Assembly (NCBI GenBank): GCA_013044365.1
Contig: JABEUP010000196.1
Coordinates: forward strand, 1 to 8,500
DNA: 8,500 nucleotides
Reading direction: 5' to 3'
Source of the DNA: Acidimicrobiaceae bacterium
GTDB taxonomy: Bacteria; Actinomycetota; Acidimicrobiia; Acidimicrobiales; Acidimicrobiaceae
In this document: positions 1-4,902 of the stretch, in pieces
How the letters are laid out: every line of letters starts with the position of its first letter
How positions within the stretch are numbered: position 1 is the first letter of the stretch
Position numbers and translations under genes: made by a program
Notes under the pieces: model-generated
What the model was told of the DNA's origin: nothing
What the model saw: only the letters and a program-made list of their open reading frames with translations
Database searches by the model: none

Positions 1-77
1 ACTTCAGGCCGAAACCGTCCAAATTGTGCGGTTTCTGCAATTTCAAATTACTGTGTCCAACACAACACACCGACTAA
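1..77 (+). CDS. C-terminal end of a RecB-family (PD-(D/E)XK) exonuclease, partial
   Basis: Reading from base 3, the last 25 codons of a gene entering from the left encode a peptide with the core FRPKPSKLCGFCNFKLLCP and a TAA stop at 75-77. The C-x2-C-x5-C-P pattern after a P-x-P-S-x-L-C lead matches the C-terminal cysteines that, with one upstream cysteine, hold the 4Fe-4S cluster in RecB/Cas4/AddB-like nucleases. Actinobacterial RecB-family exonucleases usually end this way. The catalytic domain lies outside the window, so the call rests on this tail alone. The other two + frames are also open over this stretch but show no recognisable motif. PAP2 follows 124 bp later on the same strand. Confidence 0.6.
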   Translation, partial: FRPKPSKLCGFCNFKLLCPTQHTD

Positions 78-147
78 CCCAATCGGATCCTTGCGGGTTA
101 TAAGCACCTGCTGAATCTGGACTGCGAATAACAACGGAAATACCTGG

Positions 148-194
148 TAATCTTTTGCGAAAATGAGTGGAACTAAAGCGTGCCATTTAGGGGA
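148..194 (+). promoter_or_regulatory. Possible -10 box and the ribosome binding site that sets the PAP2 start
   Basis: AGGGGA at 189-194 lies 7 bases before the ATG at 202, a good Shine-Dalgarno fit. The in-frame ATG at 163 has no such site, so 202 is preferred. A TAATCT box at 148-153 has the TAnnnT form of an actinobacterial -10 element and would start transcription near 160. No convincing -35 is seen. The ribosome site is much better supported than the promoter. Confidence 0.45.
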
Positions 195-201
195 CTTACA
201 A

Positions 202-786
202 ATGGGTCGGGACACTAACCAACTTTCAACCAAAGCATTGGCTGATTTCCTCAATAATCCGGAGGCGATGCGCAATGCTGTCGCCCAGTTCGACGAGAGA
301 ATCGACAGCCTGTTCGAGCCCCTGAGAGAAAACCCCTGGCTCAACCGTCTCTTTTATTCCGCATCCGCCTTGGCAGATCATTCACTCATCTGGTTCTTCC
401 TTGCCGCCTTAAAGGCAATCCGATCCAAAGAACAGGCGAAATTGGCAAGACGCGCAGGATTGGCTCTTGCGATCGAATCGATAGTTATCAATATGGGCGT
501 CAAGACTCTTTTTAAACGCGAGCGACCGTCATACCAGGGAGAGCGGCCACTTCCACTTCGCCAGCCTTTGACCTCTTCTTTTCCGAGTGGACACTCCAGC
601 GCCGCCGTTTGCGCCTATATCTTCTTATCCGAGAACGACTCATTGGCGCCCCTCTATCTCCTTATCGCCCTAATTGTTGCTCCAAGTCGGATCCATGTAA
701 AAATTCACCACGCATCAGATGTAATCGGGGGCCTGGTTGTTGGCTGGGTGTTCGCAAAACTAATGACCGCCTTTTTATGCGACTAA
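202..786 (+). CDS. PAP2-superfamily membrane phosphatase
   Basis: This is an integral membrane phosphatase of the type-2 phosphatidic acid phosphatase superfamily, which removes phosphate from lipid phosphates or prenyl diphosphates. All three signature blocks are present: K-x6-R-P (K101 to P109), PSGH (128-131) and S-R-x5-H-x3-D (S162, R163, H169, D173). H131 and H169 are the expected general acid and the phosphate-accepting nucleophile. Hydrophobic segments lie near residues 53-70, 84-103, 132-143, 148-164 and 173-187. The 194-residue length fits small bacterial members. The start is set by AGGGGA at 189-194; an ATG at 163 would add 13 residues but lacks a ribosome site. The Nudix gene starts within 12 bp, so the two are probably co-transcribed. 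Substrate cannot be read from the sequence; undecaprenyl or decaprenyl phosphates and phosphatidylglycerol phosphate are possible. Confidence 0.88.
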   Translation: MGRDTNQLSTKALADFLNNPEAMRNAVAQFDERIDSLFEPLRENPWLNRLFYSASALADHSLIWFFLAALKAIRSKEQAKLARRAGLALAIESIVINMGVKTLFKRERPSYQGERPLPLRQPLTSSFPSGHSSAAVCAYIFLSENDSLAPLYLLIALIVAPSRIHVKIHHASDVIGGLVVGWVFAKLMTAFLCD

Positions 787-796
787 ATTGGACCCG

Positions 797-1225
797 ATGA
801 AGTCACGATATGAGGTACTGGCCGGCGGCGGAGTGTTGATCCAAAAAGGCGGTCATGAAAAGGATCAGATTTTCTATGGATTGGTACATCGTCCTCGCTA
901 CAATGACTGGAGTTTTCCCAAAGGTAAGCAGGAGAACGGTGAGGACCCCCTTGCATGCGCACTTCGCGAAGTCCAAGAAGAGACTGGTTACAGATGCACC
1001 CCGGTGATGGAACTAATGCCAACAAGTTATACGGACAATCGTGGCAGATCGAAGTTAGTCAGATATTGGCTTATGACGGTGGAGAAGGGACAATTCATTC
1101 CCAACGACGAAGTCGATTCCGTGGCTTGGCTACCGTATCATTTGGCGATCAATGCGCTCACGTATAGCAGAGACCGCGAGATTCTTGAATCAGCGCAATT
1201 TGCCGTCGGCCAAAATCAACGCTAG
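797..1225 (+). CDS. Nudix hydrolase, MutT1 N-domain-like
   Basis: This is a Nudix-family hydrolase that cleaves a nucleoside diphosphate linked to another moiety, using Mg2+. The full Nudix box G-x5-E-x7-R-E-V-x-E-E-T-G-Y occupies residues 43-65 of the 142-residue protein. The segment just before it (HRPRYNDWSFPKGK) closely resembles the N-terminal half of mycobacterial MutT1, which acts on 8-oxo-dGTP and diadenosine polyphosphates. MutT1 also has a C-terminal histidine-phosphatase domain; here the protein ends after the Nudix fold, so it is a stand-alone version. The start is uncertain: a TTG at 788, 1 bp past the PAP2 stop, is in frame and would add 3 residues. The ATG at 797 is preferred by codon, with a weak GGA at 790-792 ahead of it. 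Housecleaning of damaged nucleotides or Ap(n)A is likely; the exact substrate is unknown. Confidence 0.88.
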   Translation: MKSRYEVLAGGGVLIQKGGHEKDQIFYGLVHRPRYNDWSFPKGKQENGEDPLACALREVQEETGYRCTPVMELMPTSYTDNRGRSKLVRYWLMTVEKGQFIPNDEVDSVAWLPYHLAINALTYSRDREILESAQFAVGQNQR

Positions 1226-1289
1226 TGTTCTCTACGCAATAGACGGCATTGTTCGGAATTAGTTGAGGCCTTAAATAGTTACAAATTAT

Positions 1290-1895
1290 ATGAGTACTCT
1301 AAAGTTCAGCGTCAACTGGGATTACCGCTGTCCCTTTGCTCGGATTATCAACGAGCACATAGTAATCGGTTTACAACATGGAGCTGACTGGCAGGTCGAT
1401 TTCATACCATTTTCTCTTACTGAAGTCCATACGGAAGAGAACGCAATTTCGTCGTGGGAAGATCCCTCCAAAGCCGATGAATTGCGAGCTGTTCAGGCTG
1501 GGATAGTGATAATGAAAGAGTTTCCGGAAGCCTTCCGGGAATTCCACCTGTTAACCTTTTCAATCCGGCACGACCAAGCTAAGGATTTGCGAAACCAGGA
1601 GGTGCTCGCGGAAGCCATTTCACAAGTCAGACTAGATCCAAACCATGTGTTTGCCGAAATCGAATCTGGGTGGCCGCTCAAGGAGTACCGAATGCAACAT
1701 GAAGAGTCAGTGAACAAATTCTCTGTATTCGGAGTTCCGACTATTTTCGTTGATGACAAAGCCGCTTTTGTCCGCCTTATGACACGGGCAGATGGAAATC
1801 CAAAAACATCCATTAAATATATAGAACAAATTATCGATCAAATTGCCAACCACTCAGATATCAACGAGCTAAAACATACCACGCTCTCCAACTAA
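1290..1895 (+). CDS. DsbA-fold (thioredoxin-like) protein with single active-site cysteine
   Basis: This 201-residue protein belongs to the DsbA/FrnE/2-hydroxychromene-2-carboxylate isomerase group of thioredoxin-fold proteins. The N-terminal strand (KFSVNWDYRCPFAR) carries C14-P-F-A17 where DsbA has C-x-x-C. A V149-P150-T151 turn is the expected cis-proline loop next to the active site, followed by the IFVDDKAAFVR strand. An all-helical insertion lies between, about residues 50-145. There is no signal peptide, so it is probably cytoplasmic. With one cysteine it cannot make the usual intramolecular disulfide; a thiol-conjugate (mycothiol or glutathione-like) transferase, isomerase or reductase role is possible. 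It starts 64 bp after the Nudix stop. There is no good Shine-Dalgarno before the ATG. The family call is firm; the reaction is unknown. Confidence 0.8.
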   Translation: MSTLKFSVNWDYRCPFARIINEHIVIGLQHGADWQVDFIPFSLTEVHTEENAISSWEDPSKADELRAVQAGIVIMKEFPEAFREFHLLTFSIRHDQAKDLRNQEVLAEAISQVRLDPNHVFAEIESGWPLKEYRMQHEESVNKFSVFGVPTIFVDDKAAFVRLMTRADGNPKTSIKYIEQIIDQIANHSDINELKHTTLSN

Positions 1896-2021
1896 CCATA
1901 ACCGGCAAGAATGCCACAATCCCAAAACTCGCCGCTTTTGGATTCCTGAGTAGCATGCCGTGCAGCAGGTCGAAGCTTAATGTAACAAATTCCCCGCCGT
2001 AAAGAGGGTGCCAGAAGCCCA

Positions 2022-2038
2022 AGATTGAGTCTCAATCT
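2022..2038. repeat. 17-bp perfect palindrome, candidate operator
   Basis: AGATTGAGTCTCAATCT is two perfectly complementary 8-bp arms around a single central T. With almost no loop it is better suited to a dimeric DNA-binding protein than to an RNA terminator, and no T-run follows it. It lies 190 bp upstream of the operon start at 2228 and 126 bp past the previous gene, so it could control an unmapped upstream promoter. No regulator gene is in the window. Confidence 0.5.
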
Positions 2039-2105
2039 CCATATTCCACGTTCCAACCGCAAGATATTTGCATGCTTGCCCCCTGGACGGGTTGTCAAAC
2101 CGCAG

Positions 2106-2136
2106 CTCGTACCTCACAAACATGGCGAGGTACGAG
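2106..2136. repeat. Perfect 10-bp inverted repeat with 11-bp spacer
   Basis: CTCGTACCTC (2106-2115) and GAGGTACGAG (2127-2136) are exact reverse complements. Their centres are 21 bp apart, two helical turns, so a dimeric regulator could contact both on one face. As RNA it would form a 10-bp stem with an 11-base loop, but no T-run follows, which weakens a terminator reading. It ends 91 bp before the start of the small-protein operon. Confidence 0.6.
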
Positions 2137-2176
2137 TGACGCCAATCCTAAGAGAATTCTAATGACGCCATAATCC
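2137..2176 (+). repeat. Direct repeat TGACGCCA(nn)ATCC
   Basis: TGACGCCAATCC (2137-2148) recurs as TGACGCCATAATCC (2163-2176): the same 8 bases, then ATCC, with 2 extra bases in the second copy. The copies are offset by 26 bp and directly abut the inverted repeat at 2106-2136. They could be activator or repressor half-sites, or chance. Confidence 0.35.
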
Positions 2177-2197
2177 AAAGATTGCGGGGACCAAAGA

Positions 2198-2222
2198 TAC
2201 TGTAAATACCAAACCAGGAGGT
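2198..2222 (+). promoter_or_regulatory. Possible -10 box and strong ribosome binding site for the operon
   Basis: AGGAGGT at 2216-2222 is a near-perfect anti-16S match, 5 bases before the TTG start at 2228; it decides the non-ATG start. TACTGT at 2198-2203 (TAnnnT) could be a -10 box starting transcription near 2210, giving a leader of about 18 bases. CATAAT at 2169-2174 is an alternative. No clear -35 is seen for either. The ribosome site is firm; the promoter is tentative. Confidence 0.5.
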
Positions 2223-2227
2223 TTAAA

Positions 2228-2707
2228 TTGTTTACCAGAGCGAGCTTGACAAAATTAGCGGTTGCGATAGGTATTGGAGCAGGTTCTGCCGCGGCGATTC
2301 ATACTATCGCCGTCGCCACTCCACCGTCTCTGCCCGCCAGCCAGGACACCCCTACGGTAACCTCTTCCACCACCAGTACCGACAATCAAACTTCTGCTGA
2401 AATCAAAAGTCTTGCTAGTCAAGCAGCGACACTCCAAGCCGAACTCAACGCGACCCTAGCCACACGAGCGCCAGCTCCCGCTGTTGACAACGCAAACACT
2501 AATGCAGCATTCTTGGCCGGAAGCTCCACCACGACAAGTTCGCCGCCGTCGACTCATGCTATCACTGGTGCCAGTTCTGCCAAGTCCGACGATAGTTCAT
2601 CAACTGATGATTCAGGAGAACACAGCTCTACCCCAGTCACCAGCAACGCTGGCTTAAATGGGGGTTCCACAACGACAGCGGTAACCCAACATAAAACCGA
2701 CAACTAA
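2228..2707 (+). CDS. Small Ser/Thr-rich exported or anchored protein with TGAS motif, candidate flavinylated carrier
   Basis: I do not recognise this 159-residue protein. It begins at a TTG behind AGGAGGT. A basic start (MFTRASLTK) leads into a hydrophobic segment (about 9-30) ending AVA before TPP, so it is a signal peptide or a membrane anchor with the rest outside. Then come a Ser/Thr-rich linker (31-56), a short heptad-like helix (57-79, coiled-coil propensity), an Ala/Pro linker, and H110-A-I-T-G-A-S-S-A118, followed by an acidic Ser/Thr tail. T113-G-A-S116 resembles the S/T-G-A-T/S acceptor motif that ApbE enzymes modify with FMN, and apbE lies two genes downstream. The next gene starts 16 bp later and has the same layout. 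My inference is a small extracytoplasmic flavin carrier; a plain linker or structural protein is the alternative. The reading frame is well supported, the role is not. Confidence 0.7.
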   Translation: MFTRASLTKLAVAIGIGAGSAAAIHTIAVATPPSLPASQDTPTVTSSTTSTDNQTSAEIKSLASQAATLQAELNATLATRAPAPAVDNANTNAAFLAGSSTTTSSPPSTHAITGASSAKSDDSSSTDDSGEHSSTPVTSNAGLNGGSTTTAVTQHKTDN

Positions 2708-2723
2708 TGATCAGTCACCAAAA

Positions 2724-3194
2724 ATGAGCTTGTCCAAGTCTCACAAAGTGAAGTTCAGAAAATATGTTCCCCTGGCGTTGCTTTATCCGCTGTCAACAGC
2801 TATCGGGATAATCTCAACTTTGTACGTCTCAAAGGCCATAAACCAGGCTTACTCAGTCTCCAACACTTCCAATAGCTCCAGTTCGGGTACCACATCGACT
2901 ACTACGCCTCCTCAAGCAACCACGACAACACTGAGTCCGCAACAACAGCAGGAGCAGCAACAACTCGCAGCCCTTCAATCACGAATTTCGCAAATACAAA
3001 GTCAGATTCAAAAACTAGATGGAACCTCAGGTTCGAAGGCGGTTAACCAAGCACCATCCACCAATAATTCCGGTACAACAAATTCCCAAGCCCCGCGGGT
3101 GCAGGCGCAGAATCCTGCAAGTATTCCCAAGGTGGTAGCGACTTCTCCCCCTCCCGTGCACGGCTCCACGGGAGCATCACATGCAATACCTTGA
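2724..3194 (+). CDS. Second small membrane-anchored low-complexity protein with C-terminal TGAS motif
   Basis: This unrecognised 156-residue protein has a strongly basic N-terminus (KSHKVKFRK), then one hydrophobic helix (about 14-37), which predicts N-in/C-out topology and an uncleaved anchor. A Ser/Thr-rich linker (42-72) follows, then a Gln-rich stretch (QQQQEQQQ, 73-80), a helix with coiled-coil spacing (81-99), and a Pro/Ser/Asn-rich tail. It ends with H146-G-S-T-G-A-S-H-A154. This shares H, T, G, A, S and A at the same spacing with the preceding protein, and again resembles an ApbE acceptor site, with S152 as the candidate residue. It starts 16 bp after the previous stop with no clear ribosome site of its own, suggesting coupled translation. 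Its last 14 bases overlap apbE. A paired carrier role is inferred. Confidence 0.7.
   Translation: MSLSKSHKVKFRKYVPLALLYPLSTAIGIISTLYVSKAINQAYSVSNTSNSSSSGTTSTTTPPQATTTTLSPQQQQEQQQLAALQSRISQIQSQIQKLDGTSGSKAVNQAPSTNNSGTTNSQAPRVQAQNPASIPKVVATSPPPVHGSTGASHAIP
3170..3174 (+). promoter_or_regulatory. Ribosome binding site for apbE inside the preceding gene
   Basis: GGGAG at 3170-3174 is 6 bases before the ATG at 3181 and supports that start. These bases are part of the T-G-A codons of the TGAS motif of the upstream protein, so the same DNA serves as coding sequence and ribosome site. Confidence 0.5.
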
Positions 3195-4140
3195 TCCAGG
3201 CGTTCCGCCTGTTGTGAACTCATTTAGGGCTATGGCTACATCAGTTACCGTCTCCATCTGCCCGGAACTTCCTGCTGGCAATGTCGATAGCAGTATTGCA
3301 AAGGTAACAAGAGTATTTCACGAAACTGAATCCGCCTGTTCGAGATTCAATCCCAACAGTGACCTGTCCCAACTCAATCAGTCCCCTGCACACTGGCACA
3401 GCGTCACACCCTACTGCTTTAAGGCAATCGAAGAAGCCTTTCGAGCCTATGTGATGACCCACGGACTCTTTGACCCTAGAGTACTATCCGACCTTCTCGC
3501 CCTTGGTTACAAGGAATCCTGGACAACCGGGATACCAGAGTCAAGAATTGAGAACGCCGACCAGGTTCGCAAACCCTTACCAGTTTGGACTCCCATGTTT
3601 AAAGGTGATAATCACATTTTGGCTGGCGAATTCCCGTTGGATCTTGGCGGAATCGGAAAAGGGCTGGCACTTCGATGGTCCGGCAAGGAAATTGCGTCCG
3701 AACATACCAATTTCCTCATCGAAGCCGGTGGCGACTGCGTATGCTCGGGAGATGGACCAGACCATGCAGGTTGGAACATAGGGGTGCAAAACCCATTCCA
3801 ACAGGACGGAGATCCCTCACTGGTGCTGAGGCTTTCTAACAGTGCAGTATGCACCTCATCCACTGCAGTTAGAAGTTGGTGGCAAAACGGGTCTCTTAAG
3901 CACCATATCGTGGATCCCGAGACGGGTAAATCAGGCGGAAAAGGACTTGCTGCTGTCACGGTCGTCGCAGAAGACCCCGCAGAGGCGGAAATATGGTCAA
4001 AGTCACTATTTCTCACCGGAAAAGATAAAATTGGAGAGTTTTCCGAATCAAGCAATATCTGCGCCGCATGGGTCACAGATATGGGCGAAACCAGTACCAA
4101 CTCATTGATCCGAAACCACATAATTTGGATGAGCCCCTAG
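3181..4140 (+). CDS. apbE: FAD:protein FMN transferase (ApbE family)
   Basis: ApbE enzymes split FAD and attach FMN through a phosphoester to Thr/Ser of target flavoproteins. Family landmarks appear in order over 319 residues: FRAMATS (15-21, usual MGT box), ESACSRFNPNSDLSQLN (50-66), GLFDPRVLSDLLALGY (95-110), LDLGGIGKGLA (153-163), EAGGD (181-185), W198 with NIGVQNP, VCTSSTAVRSW (223-233), HHIVDPETG (241-249) and AEAEIWSKSLFLTG (267-280). In the last block, well-studied ApbE proteins have Asp and, four residues on, Thr as Mg2+ ligands; here they are E270 and K274. No signal peptide or lipobox is present, unlike Gram-negative ApbE lipoproteins, so it is probably cytoplasmic. The gene overlaps the preceding small-protein gene by 14 bp and sits ahead of a haem membrane protein, which points to flavinylation of an operon partner. 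Confidence 0.88.
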   Translation: MQYLDPGVPPVVNSFRAMATSVTVSICPELPAGNVDSSIAKVTRVFHETESACSRFNPNSDLSQLNQSPAHWHSVTPYCFKAIEEAFRAYVMTHGLFDPRVLSDLLALGYKESWTTGIPESRIENADQVRKPLPVWTPMFKGDNHILAGEFPLDLGGIGKGLALRWSGKEIASEHTNFLIEAGGDCVCSGDGPDHAGWNIGVQNPFQQDGDPSLVLRLSNSAVCTSSTAVRSWWQNGSLKHHIVDPETGKSGGKGLAAVTVVAEDPAEAEIWSKSLFLTGKDKIGEFSESSNICAAWVTDMGETSTNSLIRNHIIWMSP

Positions 4141-4170
4141 CATGGATATGGTTAAGCAACCATTATCAAA

Positions 4171-4902
4171 GTGGGGCCACCTGCGGTGAGCAAATCTGCT
4201 CGAGAGCCAACTGATTTATCGGACGAATACCTCGACGAGGATCAACCCGGCTCCATATTACGCGACTTCTTCACCGTCGCGATTGTAACCTCAAATGCAG
4301 TTGGAATTGGTTATCTTCTAACAATCTTCGAGTCACATTATCTGAATCAGCCCAAAATGGCACCATGGTTACTCGCACGGGCAAGCGGTATAACGGCATA
4401 TTTACTCTTCTGGATGTTAGTAATGTCGGGCATCTTTCTCTCGCATCCATGGAAGCAGAGAATAAAGTTCCTCCACCCTATTACACGTATGAGATTCCAT
4501 ACTCTTCTAGCAGTGTTCACCCTTAGCTTCGTTGCTCTACATATCATGACCATCATTCTTGACTCGTATGCGAATGTCGGTTTACTCGGAGCGTTCCTTC
4601 CGCTCAAATCAGCCTATAGACCGCTCCCAGTAGCGTTGGGGACAATCGGACTTTATGCGGGAGTGCTTACCGGCCTTTCGGCAAGACTGAAAATTGGTTA
4701 TGGTAAACGGGGCTGGCTTAACGTTCACAGGTTCAGCATGATCTCACTGATTCTTATTTGGATCCACGCCGTGTATGCGGGAACCGACAGTGCAGCACTT
4801 GCCTCGATGTATTTCGTTACAGCCCTTCTCTTGATCGCCTTCGCATATTCAAGATACTCTGCGGTTCAGAAAAAGCGCGAACCCACCAAACAGGCTAATT
4901 GA
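4171..4902 (+). CDS. Ferric reductase-like transmembrane haem b protein
   Basis: This 243-residue protein has about six membrane helices (near 34-53, 65-90, 107-130, 153-173, 185-201, 208-227) and the features of a ferric-reductase-like transmembrane domain. Two histidine pairs lie on facing helices: H110 and H124 (14 apart), and H186 and H199 (13 apart), the usual ligands for two stacked b haems. The ends NVHRFS and HAVYAGTD are typical of the family. No FAD or NAD(P)H domain follows, so it needs a separate electron donor, such as quinol, and acceptor. The acidic N-terminal tail (15-25) is cytoplasmic or disordered. The start is a GTG at 4171 without a ribosome site; a GTG at 4186, 9 bases after GTGGGG, is a good alternative. 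It probably carries electrons across the membrane to or from the flavinylated partner; this role is inferred. Confidence 0.82.
   Translation: MGPPAVSKSAREPTDLSDEYLDEDQPGSILRDFFTVAIVTSNAVGIGYLLTIFESHYLNQPKMAPWLLARASGITAYLLFWMLVMSGIFLSHPWKQRIKFLHPITRMRFHTLLAVFTLSFVALHIMTIILDSYANVGLLGAFLPLKSAYRPLPVALGTIGLYAGVLTGLSARLKIGYGKRGWLNVHRFSMISLILIWIHAVYAGTDSAALASMYFVTALLLIAFAYSRYSAVQKKREPTKQAN

Larger units (their letters stand above)
1896..2227. other. 332-bp non-coding region upstream of the flavin/haem operon
   Basis: No coding frame of recognisable type was found here on either strand, and no tRNA-like or rRNA-like stretch. It separates the DsbA-fold gene from the four-gene operon starting at 2228. 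It holds a 17-bp palindrome (2022-2038), a 10-bp inverted repeat (2106-2136), a TGACGCCA direct repeat (2137-2144 and 2163-2170) and a strong ribosome site (2216-2222). The density of symmetric elements in the final 200 bp suggests a regulated promoter region. No U-tract terminator for the upstream gene is visible. Confidence 0.6.

Noticed and set aside
11..35. GAAACCG/CGGTTTC inverted repeat with an 11-base loop near the left edge
   Set aside because: It lies inside the coding tail of the RecB-like gene, has only 7-bp arms and no T-run; best explained by the codons.
1892..2098. Possible 68-residue reading frame on the - strand in the non-coding region
   Set aside because: Its composition (Arg-rich) matches no family I know, it overlaps the end of the DsbA-fold gene and contains the palindrome; no good ribosome site was evident.
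1896..2227. Structured RNA gene, tRNA or riboswitch (e.g. FMN-type) in the long non-coding region
   Set aside because: No T-loop or anticodon-stem pattern and no recognisable FMN riboswitch core was seen; only simple repeats. A covariance-model search (Rfam) would settle it.
2940..2963. CAA/CAG run encoding QQQQEQQQ as a phase-variable microsatellite
   Set aside because: The units are mixed CAA, CAG and GAG and the run is short, so slippage is unlikely; it reads better as a Gln-rich lead into the coiled coil.
3612..4121. 169-residue open frame antisense to apbE
   Set aside because: It lies wholly opposite well-conserved ApbE motifs and shows no domain of its own; a by-product of codon use in the real gene.
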